Positions 1-9,023 of a stretch of DNA of 64,000 nt are shown here, in pieces. Position 1 is the stretch's first letter. Every line of letters begins with the position of its first letter. The notes beneath the pieces are model-generated. The model worked only from the letters and a program-made list of their open reading frames with translations. It had not been told where the DNA came from and ran no database searches. This stretch comes from Mesorhizobium sp. B4-1-3 (lineage in GTDB: Bacteria; Pseudomonadota; Alphaproteobacteria; Rhizobiales; Rhizobiaceae): assembly GCF_006439355.1 (NCBI RefSeq), contig NZ_VFTG01000001.1, positions 124,001-188,000 of the forward strand, in the 5' to 3' direction. Made by a program: the position numbers and the translations under genes.

Positions 1-193
1 ATCGGGCAGCGCCATGGGACAAAAGTCGGTGCCGGTGCGCCGTCTTCGAAATTCCCCTTGTTATCATTGAAGACAGCGTGGATAAAGAATGCGACTGTTT
101 AGTCGCGTTTGTCAACAGCCGGAATTTGCAATGCATAGTGGACTGCACCGCGCGCCGATGGTGGGGTCGAGCGGGGAACGGGGGCAACGAGCA

Positions 194-847
194 GTGAAGC
201 GCAGTCTCGGCCGCAAGACCAAAATAGCGCTCGAACCGCGCAAGCAGCCGCGGCAGCAACGGTCAAGCAAGGTGGTCGACAGGATTCTCGACGCGGCCCT
301 GATCCTGACGCGGGAGCAGGGAACCAGGACGCCGACGACGCTCGCCATCGCGCAGCGCGCGGGCCTGTCGGTCGGTTCGGTTTATCAGTACTTTCCCAAC
401 AAGGAAGCCATTCTTCTGGATCTCGCCCGGCGCTGGCTGTCGTCTTTTCCTCAGGTGATCCAGAAGCGTATCCACGCCCCCCGGCCAACCAACCGTGACG
501 AGTTTCGGCGTGAAGTGCGCAAGCTCTTCATCGACACGTCAAGGCTCTATCTGGACAACGTCACGTTGATGCCGGTGATCGAGGCCATATCCGGCAACGC
601 CGATCTGAGGCCGATCCAGGACGAATACGACAAAGAGATCATCGCCCTCTATGCTGCCTGGCTGCAGCATGTGAACCCGGCCCTTGAGGAAAGGACCGCC
701 AAGCGATTGGGCCTGGTGATGATGGAGGTCGGGCACGCCTGCAGGCTTGTCGGACTGAAGCGGGATCGCAAGACATTCGACCTCATCGAGGACGATGTGG
801 AAGCCATGTGGCTAGCTCTCGTAAACCCCTATCTCAACCTCGACTGA
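194..847 (+). CDS. TetR/AcrR family transcriptional regulator
   Basis: DNA-binding repressor of the TetR family; ligand unknown. The protein (217 aa from this start) has a typical N-terminal helix-turn-helix (TLAIAQRAGLSVGSVYQYF) followed by the family's KEAIL segment, then a helical ligand domain ending with an LVNPYL tail. The frame is open further upstream, with ATG codons at 89 and 131, but those add a low-complexity N-terminus unlike the family. GTG 194, preceded by GGGGGCAACGA, gives a normal length. The gene ends 40 bases before the acetylpolyamine amidohydrolase gene on the same strand, so the two may be co-transcribed and the regulator may respond to a polyamine-like ligand (inference). 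Start uncertain; family assignment firm. Confidence 0.82.
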   Translation: MKRSLGRKTKIALEPRKQPRQQRSSKVVDRILDAALILTREQGTRTPTTLAIAQRAGLSVGSVYQYFPNKEAILLDLARRWLSSFPQVIQKRIHAPRPTNRDEFRREVRKLFIDTSRLYLDNVTLMPVIEAISGNADLRPIQDEYDKEIIALYAAWLQHVNPALEERTAKRLGLVMMEVGHACRLVGLKRDRKTFDLIEDDVEAMWLALVNPYLNLD

Positions 848-887
848 TTTCGCATTTCCAACTGATCTCGCACTCCAGGGGAATTCC

Positions 888-1919
888 ATGAAAACTGTCT
901 TTTCACCTCTCCACGCCGGCCATTCAGGCCAGATGGAACTGGTCACGTCGGCAATCGTGCCGGGTTTCGAGAAACCGTCGCGGGCCGAATTCATCAAGGC
1001 GCGGGTAGAGAGCGAGAAGCTCGGGCCGATTATCGGTCCGGTCGAGCATGATCTTGCCGCCGCCAAGCGCGTCCATGAAGCTCACTACATCGATTTCCTG
1101 CCGACGGTGTGGCCGGAATGGGTGGCCGCCGGTTTCACCGGATCGGCCATGGGCTTCACCTGGCCGACACGCGGCCTGCGCGGCGACGTGCCGCCGAAGC
1201 GCATCGATGCCTTGCTCGGCTATTACTCCTTCGATGCCGGCGCAACCTTCGTCGAAGGCACATGGGCGGCGATCAAGTCCTCCTATGACGTCGCGCTGAC
1301 GGCGGCGGCCCTGGTCAAGGGCGGCGAGCGCACCGCCTTCGCGCTCTGCCGTCCGCCAGGCCACCATGCGGGCGCTGCCTTCATGGGCGGCTATTGCTTC
1401 ATCAACAACGCCGCCGTCGTCGCGCAATGGTTTCGCGACCAGGGCGCGAAGCGCGTTTCGATCCTCGATGTCGACTACCATCACGGCAACGGCACGCAGG
1501 AGATCTTCTATCGCCGCGGCGACGTTCAGGTGCTCAACCTGCATGGCGATCCGATGGTCGAGTATCCCTTCTTCCTCGGCCATGCCGACGAGCGCGGCGA
1601 AGGAGAAGGCGAAGGTTTCAACATCAATTACCCGATGCCCTTCGGCACCAACTGGGACGGCTGGGGCGCATCGCTGGAGGACGCCTGCGCCAGGCTCGCG
1701 GCCTATGCCCCAGACGTCGTCATCGTCTCGCTCGGCGTCGACACCTTCGAGAAGGACCCGATAAGCCAGTTCAAGCTGAAGAGCATCGACTATCCCAAGA
1801 TCGGCCGCCGTATCGCCAGACTCGGCCTGCCGACGCTGTTCGTCATGGAAGGCGGCTACGCCGTCGAAGAGATCGGCATCAACGCCGTCGGCGTGCTGAC
1901 CGGCTTCGAGGACCGCTGA
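888..1919 (+). CDS. Acetylpolyamine amidohydrolase / class II histone deacetylase-like protein
   Basis: Zinc hydrolase of the arginase/deacetylase fold, 343 aa, the usual length of bacterial acetylpolyamine amidohydrolases. It would remove acetyl groups from N-acetylated polyamines or related amides in the cytoplasm. Visible active-site elements are the His pair in RPPGHH (159-160), the zinc ligands Asp196 and His198 in DVDYHHGNGT, a third metal Asp in LGVDTF (about 285) and the catalytic Tyr in EGGYA (about 324). GGGGAATTCC lies just upstream of the ATG. Bacteria lack histones, so the polyamine role follows from the family rather than from direct evidence. The neighbouring TetR gene is the likely regulator. 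Confidence 0.88.
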   Translation: MKTVFSPLHAGHSGQMELVTSAIVPGFEKPSRAEFIKARVESEKLGPIIGPVEHDLAAAKRVHEAHYIDFLPTVWPEWVAAGFTGSAMGFTWPTRGLRGDVPPKRIDALLGYYSFDAGATFVEGTWAAIKSSYDVALTAAALVKGGERTAFALCRPPGHHAGAAFMGGYCFINNAAVVAQWFRDQGAKRVSILDVDYHHGNGTQEIFYRRGDVQVLNLHGDPMVEYPFFLGHADERGEGEGEGFNINYPMPFGTNWDGWGASLEDACARLAAYAPDVVIVSLGVDTFEKDPISQFKLKSIDYPKIGRRIARLGLPTLFVMEGGYAVEEIGINAVGVLTGFEDR

Positions 1920-2352
1920 GCCGCACCGAATGGACATGCGCCTCCGGGATGCACCGGGGGCGTATTTTTGCGCCCACGCCGCGAAATCGTCGGCTCAATT
2001 CAGCTTTGAAATCACCACCAAATAACGCGAAGACCGGCTGCTGAGTCGCAATGCGAGTCCACCGGATTCGATTTTGTCAAATCGCGTTTGATGTCGGATT
2101 CATCTGCGGGTAGATTACACCCGAATCAGCCGGTCCACGGGGGGCGCGGCGACCAACCCAAAGTCTCAAGTTCCGGCGCCAGGCCGGTACCAGACGCGGA
2201 CGGTTTCGCGTTCCCTAGAGGGATTCGGCGCGATTGGGCGCCGTTCGCGCCCGCGAGTGTGTCTTCGTAAACGTGACGCGTTTCGGTCCGGCCGTTGGCT
2301 TCGCCAGCACCGGGCACAAGGATCGATTCCGGCAAGAACCCCAAGAATTAAA
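1920..2352. other. Intergenic region upstream of visN
   Basis: About 430 bases without a convincing gene. Short open frames exist here, including an in-frame upstream extension of visN from 2257, but their composition does not look coding. The region should hold the visN promoter. I see no copy of the flagellar operon-head motif found elsewhere in the window, and no clear terminator after the amidohydrolase gene. Confidence 0.5.
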
Positions 2353-3063
2353 ATGAGCAGTTCCGCCGCGCTTCTCCAACCCGATGCTTCAGGCTCGCGC
2401 CTGACGTCCCGCGGCGATCTCACCAGTTTCTTCATGCAGCTTGCCGCCGATATCGGCGCCGACAGCTATATGCTGGTCGCCATAGTGCACGACCAGGACC
2501 GCAACGATGCGCGCATCGTCTCCTCGAACTGGATATTCGACGGCATAGAGCTGATCGGCAAAAGGCTGATTGCCAATTTGGCACTGGGCCCCTTGACCGT
2601 GGCTCCGGGCGTGCGCCCGAGGCCGTTGGTGGCGGCGCACGCGCCCGACGCCGGCGCATTACTGACCGGCGAGGAAGCCCGCCTGCTCGACGTGCTCGGC
2701 CACGCCGAAATCTATTCGCTGCGGCTCAACGTCGGCCGGCAGCGCCTGTTCGTCCTGTTCTCGGCCGCAGAGGCGGGCAAGATCGACCTCACCGCCCTGA
2801 TGAAGGCGCAGATCAAATGCTGCTATGCGCTTTCCAGCATTCCGCAGCTGATCGCGGCGGCATCCATGCAGGATCCGCTGTCGGACCGCGAGCGCGAATG
2901 CCTGTTCTGGGTCTCGGAAGGCAAGACCACCGACGAGGTCGCCGTCATCCTTGGTGTCTCGTCGAACACCGTCAACAGCTACATCACCCACGCCATCCAG
3001 AAGTTCGCGGCCTCGAACCGCGCGATGGCGATCGCAACGGCAATCAGGAGCGGCATCATTTGA
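2353..3063 (+). CDS. visN: VisN, LuxR-type master regulator of motility
   Basis: Forms a heterodimer with VisR; in Sinorhizobium the pair heads the flagellar and chemotaxis cascade. The protein is 236 aa with an N-terminal autoinducer-binding-like domain (about 15-160) and a C-terminal LuxR helix-turn-helix, recognisable by LSDRERECLFWVSEGKTTDE and VSSNTVNSYITHAIQKF. I chose ATG 2353 because the upstream in-frame extension is non-conserved in character. The gene overlaps the proposed visR start by four bases, indicating translational coupling. Identity rests on the LuxR domain, the tandem arrangement with a second such gene, and its place next to the flagellar cluster. Confidence 0.9.
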   Translation: MSSSAALLQPDASGSRLTSRGDLTSFFMQLAADIGADSYMLVAIVHDQDRNDARIVSSNWIFDGIELIGKRLIANLALGPLTVAPGVRPRPLVAAHAPDAGALLTGEEARLLDVLGHAEIYSLRLNVGRQRLFVLFSAAEAGKIDLTALMKAQIKCCYALSSIPQLIAAASMQDPLSDRERECLFWVSEGKTTDEVAVILGVSSNTVNSYITHAIQKFAASNRAMAIATAIRSGII

Positions 3064-3830
3064 GGCACGCACAAGTCAGAGAGGTGGCAGCCGCCCTTCT
3101 CAACGATCAGCGCAGTCCCTTCGGCGCCTTCCCGCTCGGCTCCGAGACCCATCACACCGCCACCATTCCCGACGCGGTGCGCCGATGCCGCTGGATCGCC
3201 GTCGATATCAACGCGTCGGCCTTCGGCCTCTATTTCGTCAATCCCTCGCCCGAGCGCGCGCGTCTCGTGGCGTGTTTCGATTCCGACTATCCCGGCACCG
3301 CAGTCGCGACCAAATTCATCTCCGGCGCCAACGGCGAGGATATGGTGCGCCACAGCCGCCTCTCGACGGCGCCGCGCTGGTGGACCGACGACGGCGCCGC
3401 CGGATCGCGGCAGGTCTTCCAGTCGCTCGCCTGGGCTGAGCCGACCGCGCCGCTGGCGCCCGGCACCAACGGCATCGCCTTTCCGGTGCATGCCGATCGC
3501 GGTCAATGCGGGCTGGTCGTCTTCCTCGGCACGGAGATCGCGCTGTCCGACGACACGCTTTGCGAGATCCACGCCCGCTCCTTCGAGCTCTTCGCGGCCG
3601 TCGCCCGCATTCGCCCCAGCGACACCGGCCGAATGCGGACGATCTCCAAGCGCGAGCTCGAATGCCTGAAGCTGACCGCCAACGGCAACACCAGCGAGGA
3701 GATCGCCAAGCTCCTCAAGCTGTCGGTGCATACCGCCAACCAGTATCTCACCCAGTCGACGCAGAAGCTCAACGCGGTCAACCGCAACCAGGCCGTCGCC
3801 AAGGCCCTGCGGCTCGGCCTGATCGAGTGA
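3060..3830 (+). CDS. visR: VisR, LuxR-type master regulator of motility
   Basis: Partner of VisN. The C-terminal LuxR domain is clear (ISKRELECLKLTANGNTSEE and LSVHTANQYLTQSTQKLN), with a ligand-sensing-like N-terminal half. No ATG is available near the visN stop. TTG 3060 overlaps the visN stop and has AGGAG at 3046-3050, nine bases upstream, giving 256 aa. GTG 3084 would give 248 aa and is the main alternative. The gene ends before a palindromic repeat and converges with the flhB operon. The true start is unresolved; the function is well supported by family and position. Confidence 0.9.
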   Translation: MRHAQVREVAAALLNDQRSPFGAFPLGSETHHTATIPDAVRRCRWIAVDINASAFGLYFVNPSPERARLVACFDSDYPGTAVATKFISGANGEDMVRHSRLSTAPRWWTDDGAAGSRQVFQSLAWAEPTAPLAPGTNGIAFPVHADRGQCGLVVFLGTEIALSDDTLCEIHARSFELFAAVARIRPSDTGRMRTISKRELECLKLTANGNTSEEIAKLLKLSVHTANQYLTQSTQKLNAVNRNQAVAKALRLGLIE

Positions 3831-3863
3831 CGTCACGCCGGCGGCGCTGAACGTGCCGCGGCT

Positions 3864-3966
3864 AAAGCATGTCACCCGAAAGTGGGAACCGGTTTCGGGG
3901 CAAAGACATGCGCAAATCAAAAGCCTAAAGCGCAGAGCGAATCTGAAAGATCGCGACGCGCTTTAG
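3864..3966. repeat. Palindromic intergenic element with covarying double stem, plus tail hairpin
   Basis: Outer stem GCATGTC (3867-3873) pairs with GACATGC (3905-3911). Inner stem CCGAAA (3876-3881) pairs with TTTCGG (3893-3898), closing the 11-base loop GTGGGAACCGG. A second hairpin follows: CTAAAGCGC (3925-3933) with GCGCTTTAG (3958-3966). It lies between the convergent ends of visR and the flhB operon. It is one of seven copies in the window with the same architecture. Confidence 0.8.
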
Positions 3967-3990
3967 ATCGGCTCGCCGCTTCTCAAATCA

Positions 3991-4428
3991 TCAGGGAAAT
4001 GCCAGCGGCTCGGTCCTGCGGATACGAGCCTCTTCGATCGCGCCCTCGAGCAAGGTCGTGTTGTGCTCCGGCGTCTCGCCGGGCTTCTCGAAGGACACGT
4101 AGTTGACCACCACGGACGCCGCGTGCTCGGTCAGCGTTAGCTGGAAATAGACGGTCACGCCGCGCGGCCGCAGTTCCAGATCGAGCACGATACGCGGGCT
4201 GCCGCTCCAGTCGACATGCGCCTCCGCGCCATGGCCGAGCCGCAGCGTTCCCGGCCGGAAGTAAAGCTCGACCGCCGAATCCACGAGATCCGACAGGCAG
4301 GCAAGATGCTCGAGCCGGATGAAGGCGATATAGTCGGCAACGTCGATGAGCCTCAATTCGCCCACCACGGCCTCGATGGCGCTGGCGACGATCAGCTCGC
4401 GGGAGTTGGCGTGTGGTTGCCGGTCCAT
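3991..4428 (-). CDS. Conserved hypothetical protein, last gene of the motA-flhB operon
   Basis: A 145-aa soluble protein with no membrane segment or signal peptide. I do not recognise a family. It starts 17 bases after the flhB stop on the same strand, so it is almost certainly the sixth gene of the motA-fliM-fliN-fliG-flhB unit and probably has a motility-related or regulatory role (inference from position only). The sequence alternates beta-like stretches (RGVTVYFQLTLTEH, ASVVVNYVSF) with charged loops, giving a compact alpha/beta look. Codon use matches its neighbours. Confidence 0.7.
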   Translation of the reverse strand: MDRQPHANSRELIVASAIEAVVGELRLIDVADYIAFIRLEHLACLSDLVDSAVELYFRPGTLRLGHGAEAHVDWSGSPRIVLDLELRPRGVTVYFQLTLTEHAASVVVNYVSFEKPGETPEHNTTLLEGAIEEARIRRTEPLAFP

Positions 4429-4445
4429 GGATTAGCGGCGTCCGT

Positions 4446-5528
4446 TCATTGGGTTGCTTTTCGCGGTGCCTTCTTCGAGTAGACGATCCGCACCAACTCG
4501 GCGACCGCCTGGTAGAATTGCGACGGGATCACGCTATCAACCGAAACTTGCTTGTACATGGAGCGCGCAAGCGCGACGTCCTCGAAGATCGGGATGTTGT
4601 TCTCCCTGGCGATCTCGCGGATCTTGAGCGCCACCAGGTCCTGTCCCTTGGCCAGCACGATCGGCGCGGAATCCTCCTCGCGCACATATTTCAGCGCGAT
4701 CGAATAGTGCGTCGGGTTGGCGATCACGAGCGTCGCGCGCGGCACGGCCGTCATCATGCGTCTGCGCGCCCGGTCGCGCGCCAGCGAGCGCAGCCGCGAC
4801 TTGACGATCGGATCGCCCTCCGACTGCTTCAACTCGTCCTTGACCTCCTGCTTGGTCATGCGCAAGTCGCGCCGCCAGTGGAAGCGCGACCAGACGATGT
4901 CGGCCACCGCGATCAGTCCCATGACGAAGACGATCGCTGCAAGTATGTCGACGAAGATGCCGCGGATGACGAGGCCGAACGAGATCGGGTTGGTGATCAT
5001 GCCGGCGAGCAGCTTGCGACGATCTTCCGAGAGCGTGAAGCACAGCACCGCGATGGCGAAGCCGAGCTTGGCCAGCGACTTCAGGAACTCGACCCAGCCC
5101 TGCATGCCGAACATCCGGCTCCAGCCCTTGGCGATCGAGATGCGCGAGAGCTGCGGCCTGATCCGTTCGCCGACGATTTGCGGCATGTTCTGGAAAACCG
5201 AGGCGCCGACGCCGGCGACCGTCAAGAGCACCAGCAGGCTGACGACGGCGCGGCCGATCTCGGTCATCACCTGCTTGTAGAGCGAGATGACGTCGGTCTC
5301 GGTGTCCATCGGCCAGGCTTCCGGCTTTTCAAGGAAGGTCGACAGGAACATGCCGAGATCGACGATCGCGTCCTTGGCGTAGAAAACGGCGAAAACCAGT
5401 ATGGCGAGGAAGGAGGCAAAGATCGCGGTCTCGCGCGAATGGGGCAGCTTGCCCTGTTCGATCGTGTCGCGGATCTTTTTTTCTGTGGCTTCCTCGGTTT
5501 TGGAATCCTTGTCGACCGCTTCAGCCAT
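4446..5528 (-). CDS. flhB: FlhB, flagellar type III export gate protein
   Basis: Inner-membrane component of the flagellar export gate that switches substrate specificity from rod/hook to filament. At 360 aa it has normal length: a charged N-terminus (KTEEATEKKIRDT), about four transmembrane segments between residues 35 and 215, then the cytoplasmic domain with the autocleavage motif NPTH at 271-274 in the context VIANPTHYSIALKY. It sits after fliG and before a small unknown gene on the minus strand. Confidence 0.97.
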   Translation of the reverse strand: MAEAVDKDSKTEEATEKKIRDTIEQGKLPHSRETAIFASFLAILVFAVFYAKDAIVDLGMFLSTFLEKPEAWPMDTETDVISLYKQVMTEIGRAVVSLLVLLTVAGVGASVFQNMPQIVGERIRPQLSRISIAKGWSRMFGMQGWVEFLKSLAKLGFAIAVLCFTLSEDRRKLLAGMITNPISFGLVIRGIFVDILAAIVFVMGLIAVADIVWSRFHWRRDLRMTKQEVKDELKQSEGDPIVKSRLRSLARDRARRRMMTAVPRATLVIANPTHYSIALKYVREEDSAPIVLAKGQDLVALKIREIARENNIPIFEDVALARSMYKQVSVDSVIPSQFYQAVAELVRIVYSKKAPRKATQ

Positions 5529-5552
5529 GGCGCTCTGACCGGGTGGTCATCG

Positions 5553-6572
5553 TCAGGCGGCTTCGGCGGTGGCCTGCATCGAGGGCAGCTCGAAAGCTCC
5601 TTCGCGCGACAGCCGGATGGCGGCGACCGATATGTTCTTGCGCGCCGCCATGATGTCGGCAAGCGCAATGCCTTCCGATCCCTGTCCGAGTTCGGATTCA
5701 ATCATGCGGCGGGAGCGCGCGCCGATCGCCGACAGCGCCGCTTCGGCGAGTTCCGGCGACGCGCCGCGCAGCGCCAGCGTGACGAGTTCGGTCGACAGTC
5801 CATCGAACAGCAGGACGCGGGCTTTTTGCGGCAGCAGCGGGAGATAGTCGAAGGCGAACAGCCGCGACTTGACGCCGGCGAGATCGGGCGTCCCGGCTTC
5901 CTCCAGGTCCTGCATGAGTTCGTCCAGTTCGGGCTTCGCCATTTCGTTGAGCATGCTGGCGACGCGCTCCTGGCCGGCCGTGGTGTCCCGGCTGGCCTTC
6001 TGCGACAGCACGCTCACGCGCAGCTGGTTTTCGACGATCCTGGACGCCGCGTCCGGGACATTGGCCATCGTCACCATGCGCTTGATGATCTGGCTGCGCA
6101 GCGGCTTTTCCATCGTCAGCAGCACGTTGGCGGCTATCTGCGGCGCAAGCTTCGACAGCACCATGGCCGATGTCTGCGGATGCTCGCCGGCAAGGAAGCT
6201 GCCGAGCCGCGACGGCTCGAGCTTCTCGAGGTCCGGCCATATCGGCGGAGGCCCTTCCATGACCGGCTGGAACTTCTTCTCGCCCATGATGGCGCTCATC
6301 TCCTCGGGCGACAGCGATTCGTTGAGGATCGTGTCCATCCGGTCGGCGGAATCGAGCAGGCCCGCGCCCTCGGTGAATTCGGCTTCGAACTCGGCGACGA
6401 TGCGCTCCAGATCGGCTTGCGGAATGGTGCGCAAGAGACGCGCGCCCTCGATCAGCGCCTTCAGCTCGTCCTGCTTGAAGAATTTGAGCAGGCGGCTGGC
6501 CGCGGGCTTGCCCATGGCCACCAGTATGGCAGCCGCTTTTTGCGGACGTGTCAGCGCCAATGCCGTCGTCAT
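5553..6572 (-). CDS. fliG: FliG, flagellar motor switch protein
   Basis: Rotor protein that couples the MS ring to the C ring and faces the stator. The 339-aa product shows the N-terminal FliF-binding part (RPQKAAAILVAMGKPAASRL), the middle domain with the EHPQTSAMVLSKL motif that contacts FliM (the rhizobial version of EHPQ), and a C-terminal torque domain. The frame is open about 125 bases upstream of ATG 6572, but that stretch is non-coding in character and overlaps the end of the fliN spacer. It lies 43 bases after fliN. Confidence 0.95.
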   Translation of the reverse strand: MTTALALTRPQKAAAILVAMGKPAASRLLKFFKQDELKALIEGARLLRTIPQADLERIVAEFEAEFTEGAGLLDSADRMDTILNESLSPEEMSAIMGEKKFQPVMEGPPPIWPDLEKLEPSRLGSFLAGEHPQTSAMVLSKLAPQIAANVLLTMEKPLRSQIIKRMVTMANVPDAASRIVENQLRVSVLSQKASRDTTAGQERVASMLNEMAKPELDELMQDLEEAGTPDLAGVKSRLFAFDYLPLLPQKARVLLFDGLSTELVTLALRGASPELAEAALSAIGARSRRMIESELGQGSEGIALADIMAARKNISVAAIRLSREGAFELPSMQATAEAA

Positions 6573-6615
6573 GCGTGTTGCCCTCGCTGCCGATTGATCC
6601 GCCCGCCGGTCATTG

Positions 6616-6996
6616 TCAGGCGCTCTTCGTCGCGTCGATGATCTCGGTGAGCCGGATGCCGAAGCGCGTCGGATCGCTTTCCAGCACCGTGATCTCACCG
6701 CGCGCTATTCTGCGGCCGTTGACGACGACGTCGACCGGCTCGCCGATACGGCGATTGAGCGCGACCGTGGAACCCTTCTGCAGCGCCATCAGCTCCGAGA
6801 CCGGCATCTCCGTGCTGCCGAGGATGATCTGCACGTCGACCGGAATGGTCATGATAATGGAGGAATTGACGCCCGACTGGAGAGCGGCGTCCGGGCGCTT
6901 TTCTTCTTCCCGCAGCACGCCCCGCAGTTCCTCGATGGCGCGGTCGAGTTGCTCGTCGGGCTGATCGGGTTCGGCTTCCACCTTGGTTTTTGCCAT
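6616..6996 (-). CDS. fliN: FliN, flagellar motor switch protein
   Basis: C-ring component. It is 126 aa, with an acidic variable N-terminus (1-45) and the SpoA-like beta domain (about 48-122) containing [30 protein letters not shown] and an [18 protein letters not shown] tail, as in other FliN proteins. It is the third gene of the minus-strand motA operon, 30 bases after fliM. Confidence 0.96.
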   Translation of the reverse strand: MAKTKVEAEPDQPDEQLDRAIEELRGVLREEEKRPDAALQSGVNSSIIMTIPVDVQIILGSTEMPVSELMALQKGSTVALNRRIGEPVDVVVNGRRIARGEITVLESDPTRFGIRLTEIIDATKSA

Positions 6997-7026
6997 CTGT
7001 CGTCTCCATGAATCCCGCGCCCGGCA

Positions 7027-7965
7027 TCAGCCCGGCATCAGCCCGTCGATGAAATCCTGCCCGGCATCATGCGGATGGCTGATGCGGACGGTGTAGTTCT
7101 GCCCCAACTTGCCGAACTCGCAGACAAACAGCGTTTTATCGCGGGCGCTGAGCCTGGCGTTGAGCTGGGCGTTTTCCTCCAATTCGATCACCTGGCCGGG
7201 CTCGAATGCCGTAAGGTCACCCAGCGTCAGGCGGGCGAGAGGCATCGTCGCTTCGAGCCGGACGGTCGAGCGCATCACCTCTTCGGAGAAGCGGGCCCGC
7301 CAGTCGAATTCAGTGGTCTCGCCATGCTCGCCCGTATCGACGTCGCCGCTGCGCGAGGAAAGCAGCAGGCGCTGCGGGATCATCACCGTGAGCATGCCGC
7401 TGTCGGACGGCGTCGACAGGCCATAGACGATGCGCACGGCGGCGCCGTCGCGCAACACGCGCCGCCTCGCCTCGTTGCCGGACATTGCTTTCGGCACGGG
7501 CAGGCGCAGGTCGAGCGAACGTTTGCCGGATCCGTTGAGAGCCGTCGCGACCTCCTGGAACACGGTGGTCGCCACATCGGCCTCGATCTGCGACAGGTCG
7601 CGCTCGATCGGCGCCACCGGCTGGTCCGGATCGCCGCCGAACAGCGCGCTCACCATGACGGCGATTGCTTGCGCATCCATCACCAGCGTCATGGCGTCGG
7701 CCGAGGCCGGCGAGGACACGACGGTCAGCGCGAAGGCATCGCCGGCGCGTGAACGCGCTTCGGGAACGCGGCCGACCTCCACCGCTTGCAGATCGACGGT
7801 CACCGGCGCGCCGAGTTCCGCGGCAAGCGCCTTCTGCAGCAACGGCAGCGCCCGCTCGGCCATGCCGCGGCCGACGCCGATCACCTGCGCCGCCTCGCCG
7901 CTGTCGCCGACGAGCCGCTCGATGATCAAGGCCCGCGTTTCTGACGGACTGGCCGGGCTGGTCAT
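7027..7965 (-). CDS. fliM: FliM, flagellar motor switch protein
   Basis: C-ring protein that normally receives the CheY-phosphate signal. It is 312 aa. The middle CheC-like domain (about 40-220) and C-terminal SpoA domain (about 235-312, with LGDLTAFEPGQVIELEE) are recognisable. The N-terminus (MTSPASPSETRALIIERLVG) does not contain the usual LSQxEIDALL CheY-docking motif, so signal reception may use a divergent peptide here. Position between motA and fliN supports the identity. Confidence 0.93.
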   Translation of the reverse strand: MTSPASPSETRALIIERLVGDSGEAAQVIGVGRGMAERALPLLQKALAAELGAPVTVDLQAVEVGRVPEARSRAGDAFALTVVSSPASADAMTLVMDAQAIAVMVSALFGGDPDQPVAPIERDLSQIEADVATTVFQEVATALNGSGKRSLDLRLPVPKAMSGNEARRRVLRDGAAVRIVYGLSTPSDSGMLTVMIPQRLLLSSRSGDVDTGEHGETTEFDWRARFSEEVMRSTVRLEATMPLARLTLGDLTAFEPGQVIELEENAQLNARLSARDKTLFVCEFGKLGQNYTVRISHPHDAGQDFIDGLMPG

Positions 7966-7999
7966 GACGGCAGGCGGCCCTGTCTCGGATGCTGCATGC

Positions 8000-8875
8000 T
8001 CAGGCCGCCTTCTTCTCGGCGGTGCCGGCGCTCATGGTGCTCTGCTCCACCGCATCGATCGTCGGACGTTCGTAGGAGGATATGGTCTTGCGGCCGAATT
8101 CGATCGCCACCTGCGGCAGGGCGCCGTTCATATACGCAAGCAGCGTCTGCTTGACGATGATGTAGAGGCGGTTCCTCTTTTCGCGCACCGTCTTGATTTT
8201 GGTGGCGACCGGACCGACCACCGCATAGGATAGGAAGATGCCCAGAAAGGTTCCGACGAGCGCGGCGCCGATCAGGCCGCCGAGTATTTCCGGCGACTGG
8301 TCCAGCGCGCCCATCGCCTTAACCACGCCGAGCACGGCTGCCACGATGCCCAGCGCCGGCAGGCCGTCGCCGACCGCGACCATCGCGTGATAGGCCTTCA
8401 GCTTGTCGGTGCGGATCGTCTGGATCTCTTCGTCCATCAGCGCTTCGATCTCATGCGAGCGGGCATTGCCGATGATGATGATGCGGCAGTAGTCGCAGAT
8501 GAAGTTCGTCAGGTCATGGTTCTTGAGCACGGTCGGGAAGGCCTGGAAGATCGCCGATTCTTCCGGATTGTCGATATGCGCCTCGACCTCGCTGCGTGAC
8601 TTCGAGCGCAGCTCGCGCATCAGGCTGTGCAGCACGCCCAGCGTCTCGAGATAGTCGCGCTCCTTCGGCACCGCCTGCTTGAAAGCTTCCAGGATGCCTT
8701 TGCCGGTGTCCTTGACCGTCTTCATCGGGTTGGCGACGAGGAAGGTGCCGAGCGCGGCGCCGCAGATGACCACCGCTTCCCACGGCTGCAGCAATACATG
8801 CAGATGCCCGCCCATGGCCATGAAGCCGCCGAGAACGCAGCCGAGCGTCACCACAAGTCCGATCAGAATGCCCAC
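8000..8875 (-). CDS. motA: MotA, flagellar stator protein
   Basis: Proton-channel subunit of the stator. It is 291 aa with four transmembrane segments: two near the N-terminus (about 5-25 and 33-50) and two after the large cytoplasmic loop (about 170-190 and 200-225, [14 protein letters not shown] and [20 protein letters not shown]). The torque loop carries the [25 protein letters not shown] region. It heads the minus-strand operon and is divergent from the DUF1217-flgF unit. Its partner motB lies 16 kb away in the fliF operon. Confidence 0.96.
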   Translation of the reverse strand: MGILIGLVVTLGCVLGGFMAMGGHLHVLLQPWEAVVICGAALGTFLVANPMKTVKDTGKGILEAFKQAVPKERDYLETLGVLHSLMRELRSKSRSEVEAHIDNPEESAIFQAFPTVLKNHDLTNFICDYCRIIIIGNARSHEIEALMDEEIQTIRTDKLKAYHAMVAVGDGLPALGIVAAVLGVVKAMGALDQSPEILGGLIGAALVGTFLGIFLSYAVVGPVATKIKTVREKRNRLYIIVKQTLLAYMNGALPQVAIEFGRKTISSYERPTIDAVEQSTMSAGTAEKKAA

Positions 8876-8910
8876 GACAGGTCCTTCCGCATGTCACGTC
8901 GTGGATCAGG

Positions 8911-8930
8911 GATAGTCTCCGTGCCTTGTG
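8911..8930 (-). promoter_or_regulatory. Flagellar operon-head motif upstream of motA
   Basis: Read on the minus strand this is CACAAG-N9-CTATC, ending 35 bases before the motA ATG. It matches the spacing and core of the plus-strand copies in front of flgB, fliF, flgE and others. Together with the copy at 8971 it forms a divergent pair in the 148-base motA/DUF1217 spacer. Confidence 0.65.
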
Positions 8931-8970
8931 TGAGGCTTGAATCGAAGGCAGCGGACGCCATTCAGCTTCG

Positions 8971-8990
8971 CGCAAGGAAGTGACGTTATT
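8971..8990 (+). promoter_or_regulatory. Flagellar operon-head motif upstream of the DUF1217-flgF unit
   Basis: CGCAAG-N9-TTATT, ending 33 bases before the TTG start at 9024. Same six-base block, same nine-base gap and YTA core as the other copies. Confidence 0.65.
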
Positions 8991-9023
8991 GTGTGGGGAT
9001 AGCTTCGGCGGGAGGCATGCCCT

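Noticed and set aside
888..1919. A true histone deacetylase
   Set aside because: The sequence has the deacetylase metal site, but bacterial members of this size are acetylpolyamine or related amidohydrolases.
2257..2352. A longer VisN starting at 2257
   Set aside because: The added 32 residues are basic and unlike the VisN family; ATG 2353 gives the usual size.
4413..6641. A 742-codon open frame antisense to flhB and fliG
   Set aside because: It is a product of GC3 bias opposite two well-recognised flagellar genes, and its translation is Arg/Asp/His-rich without domains.
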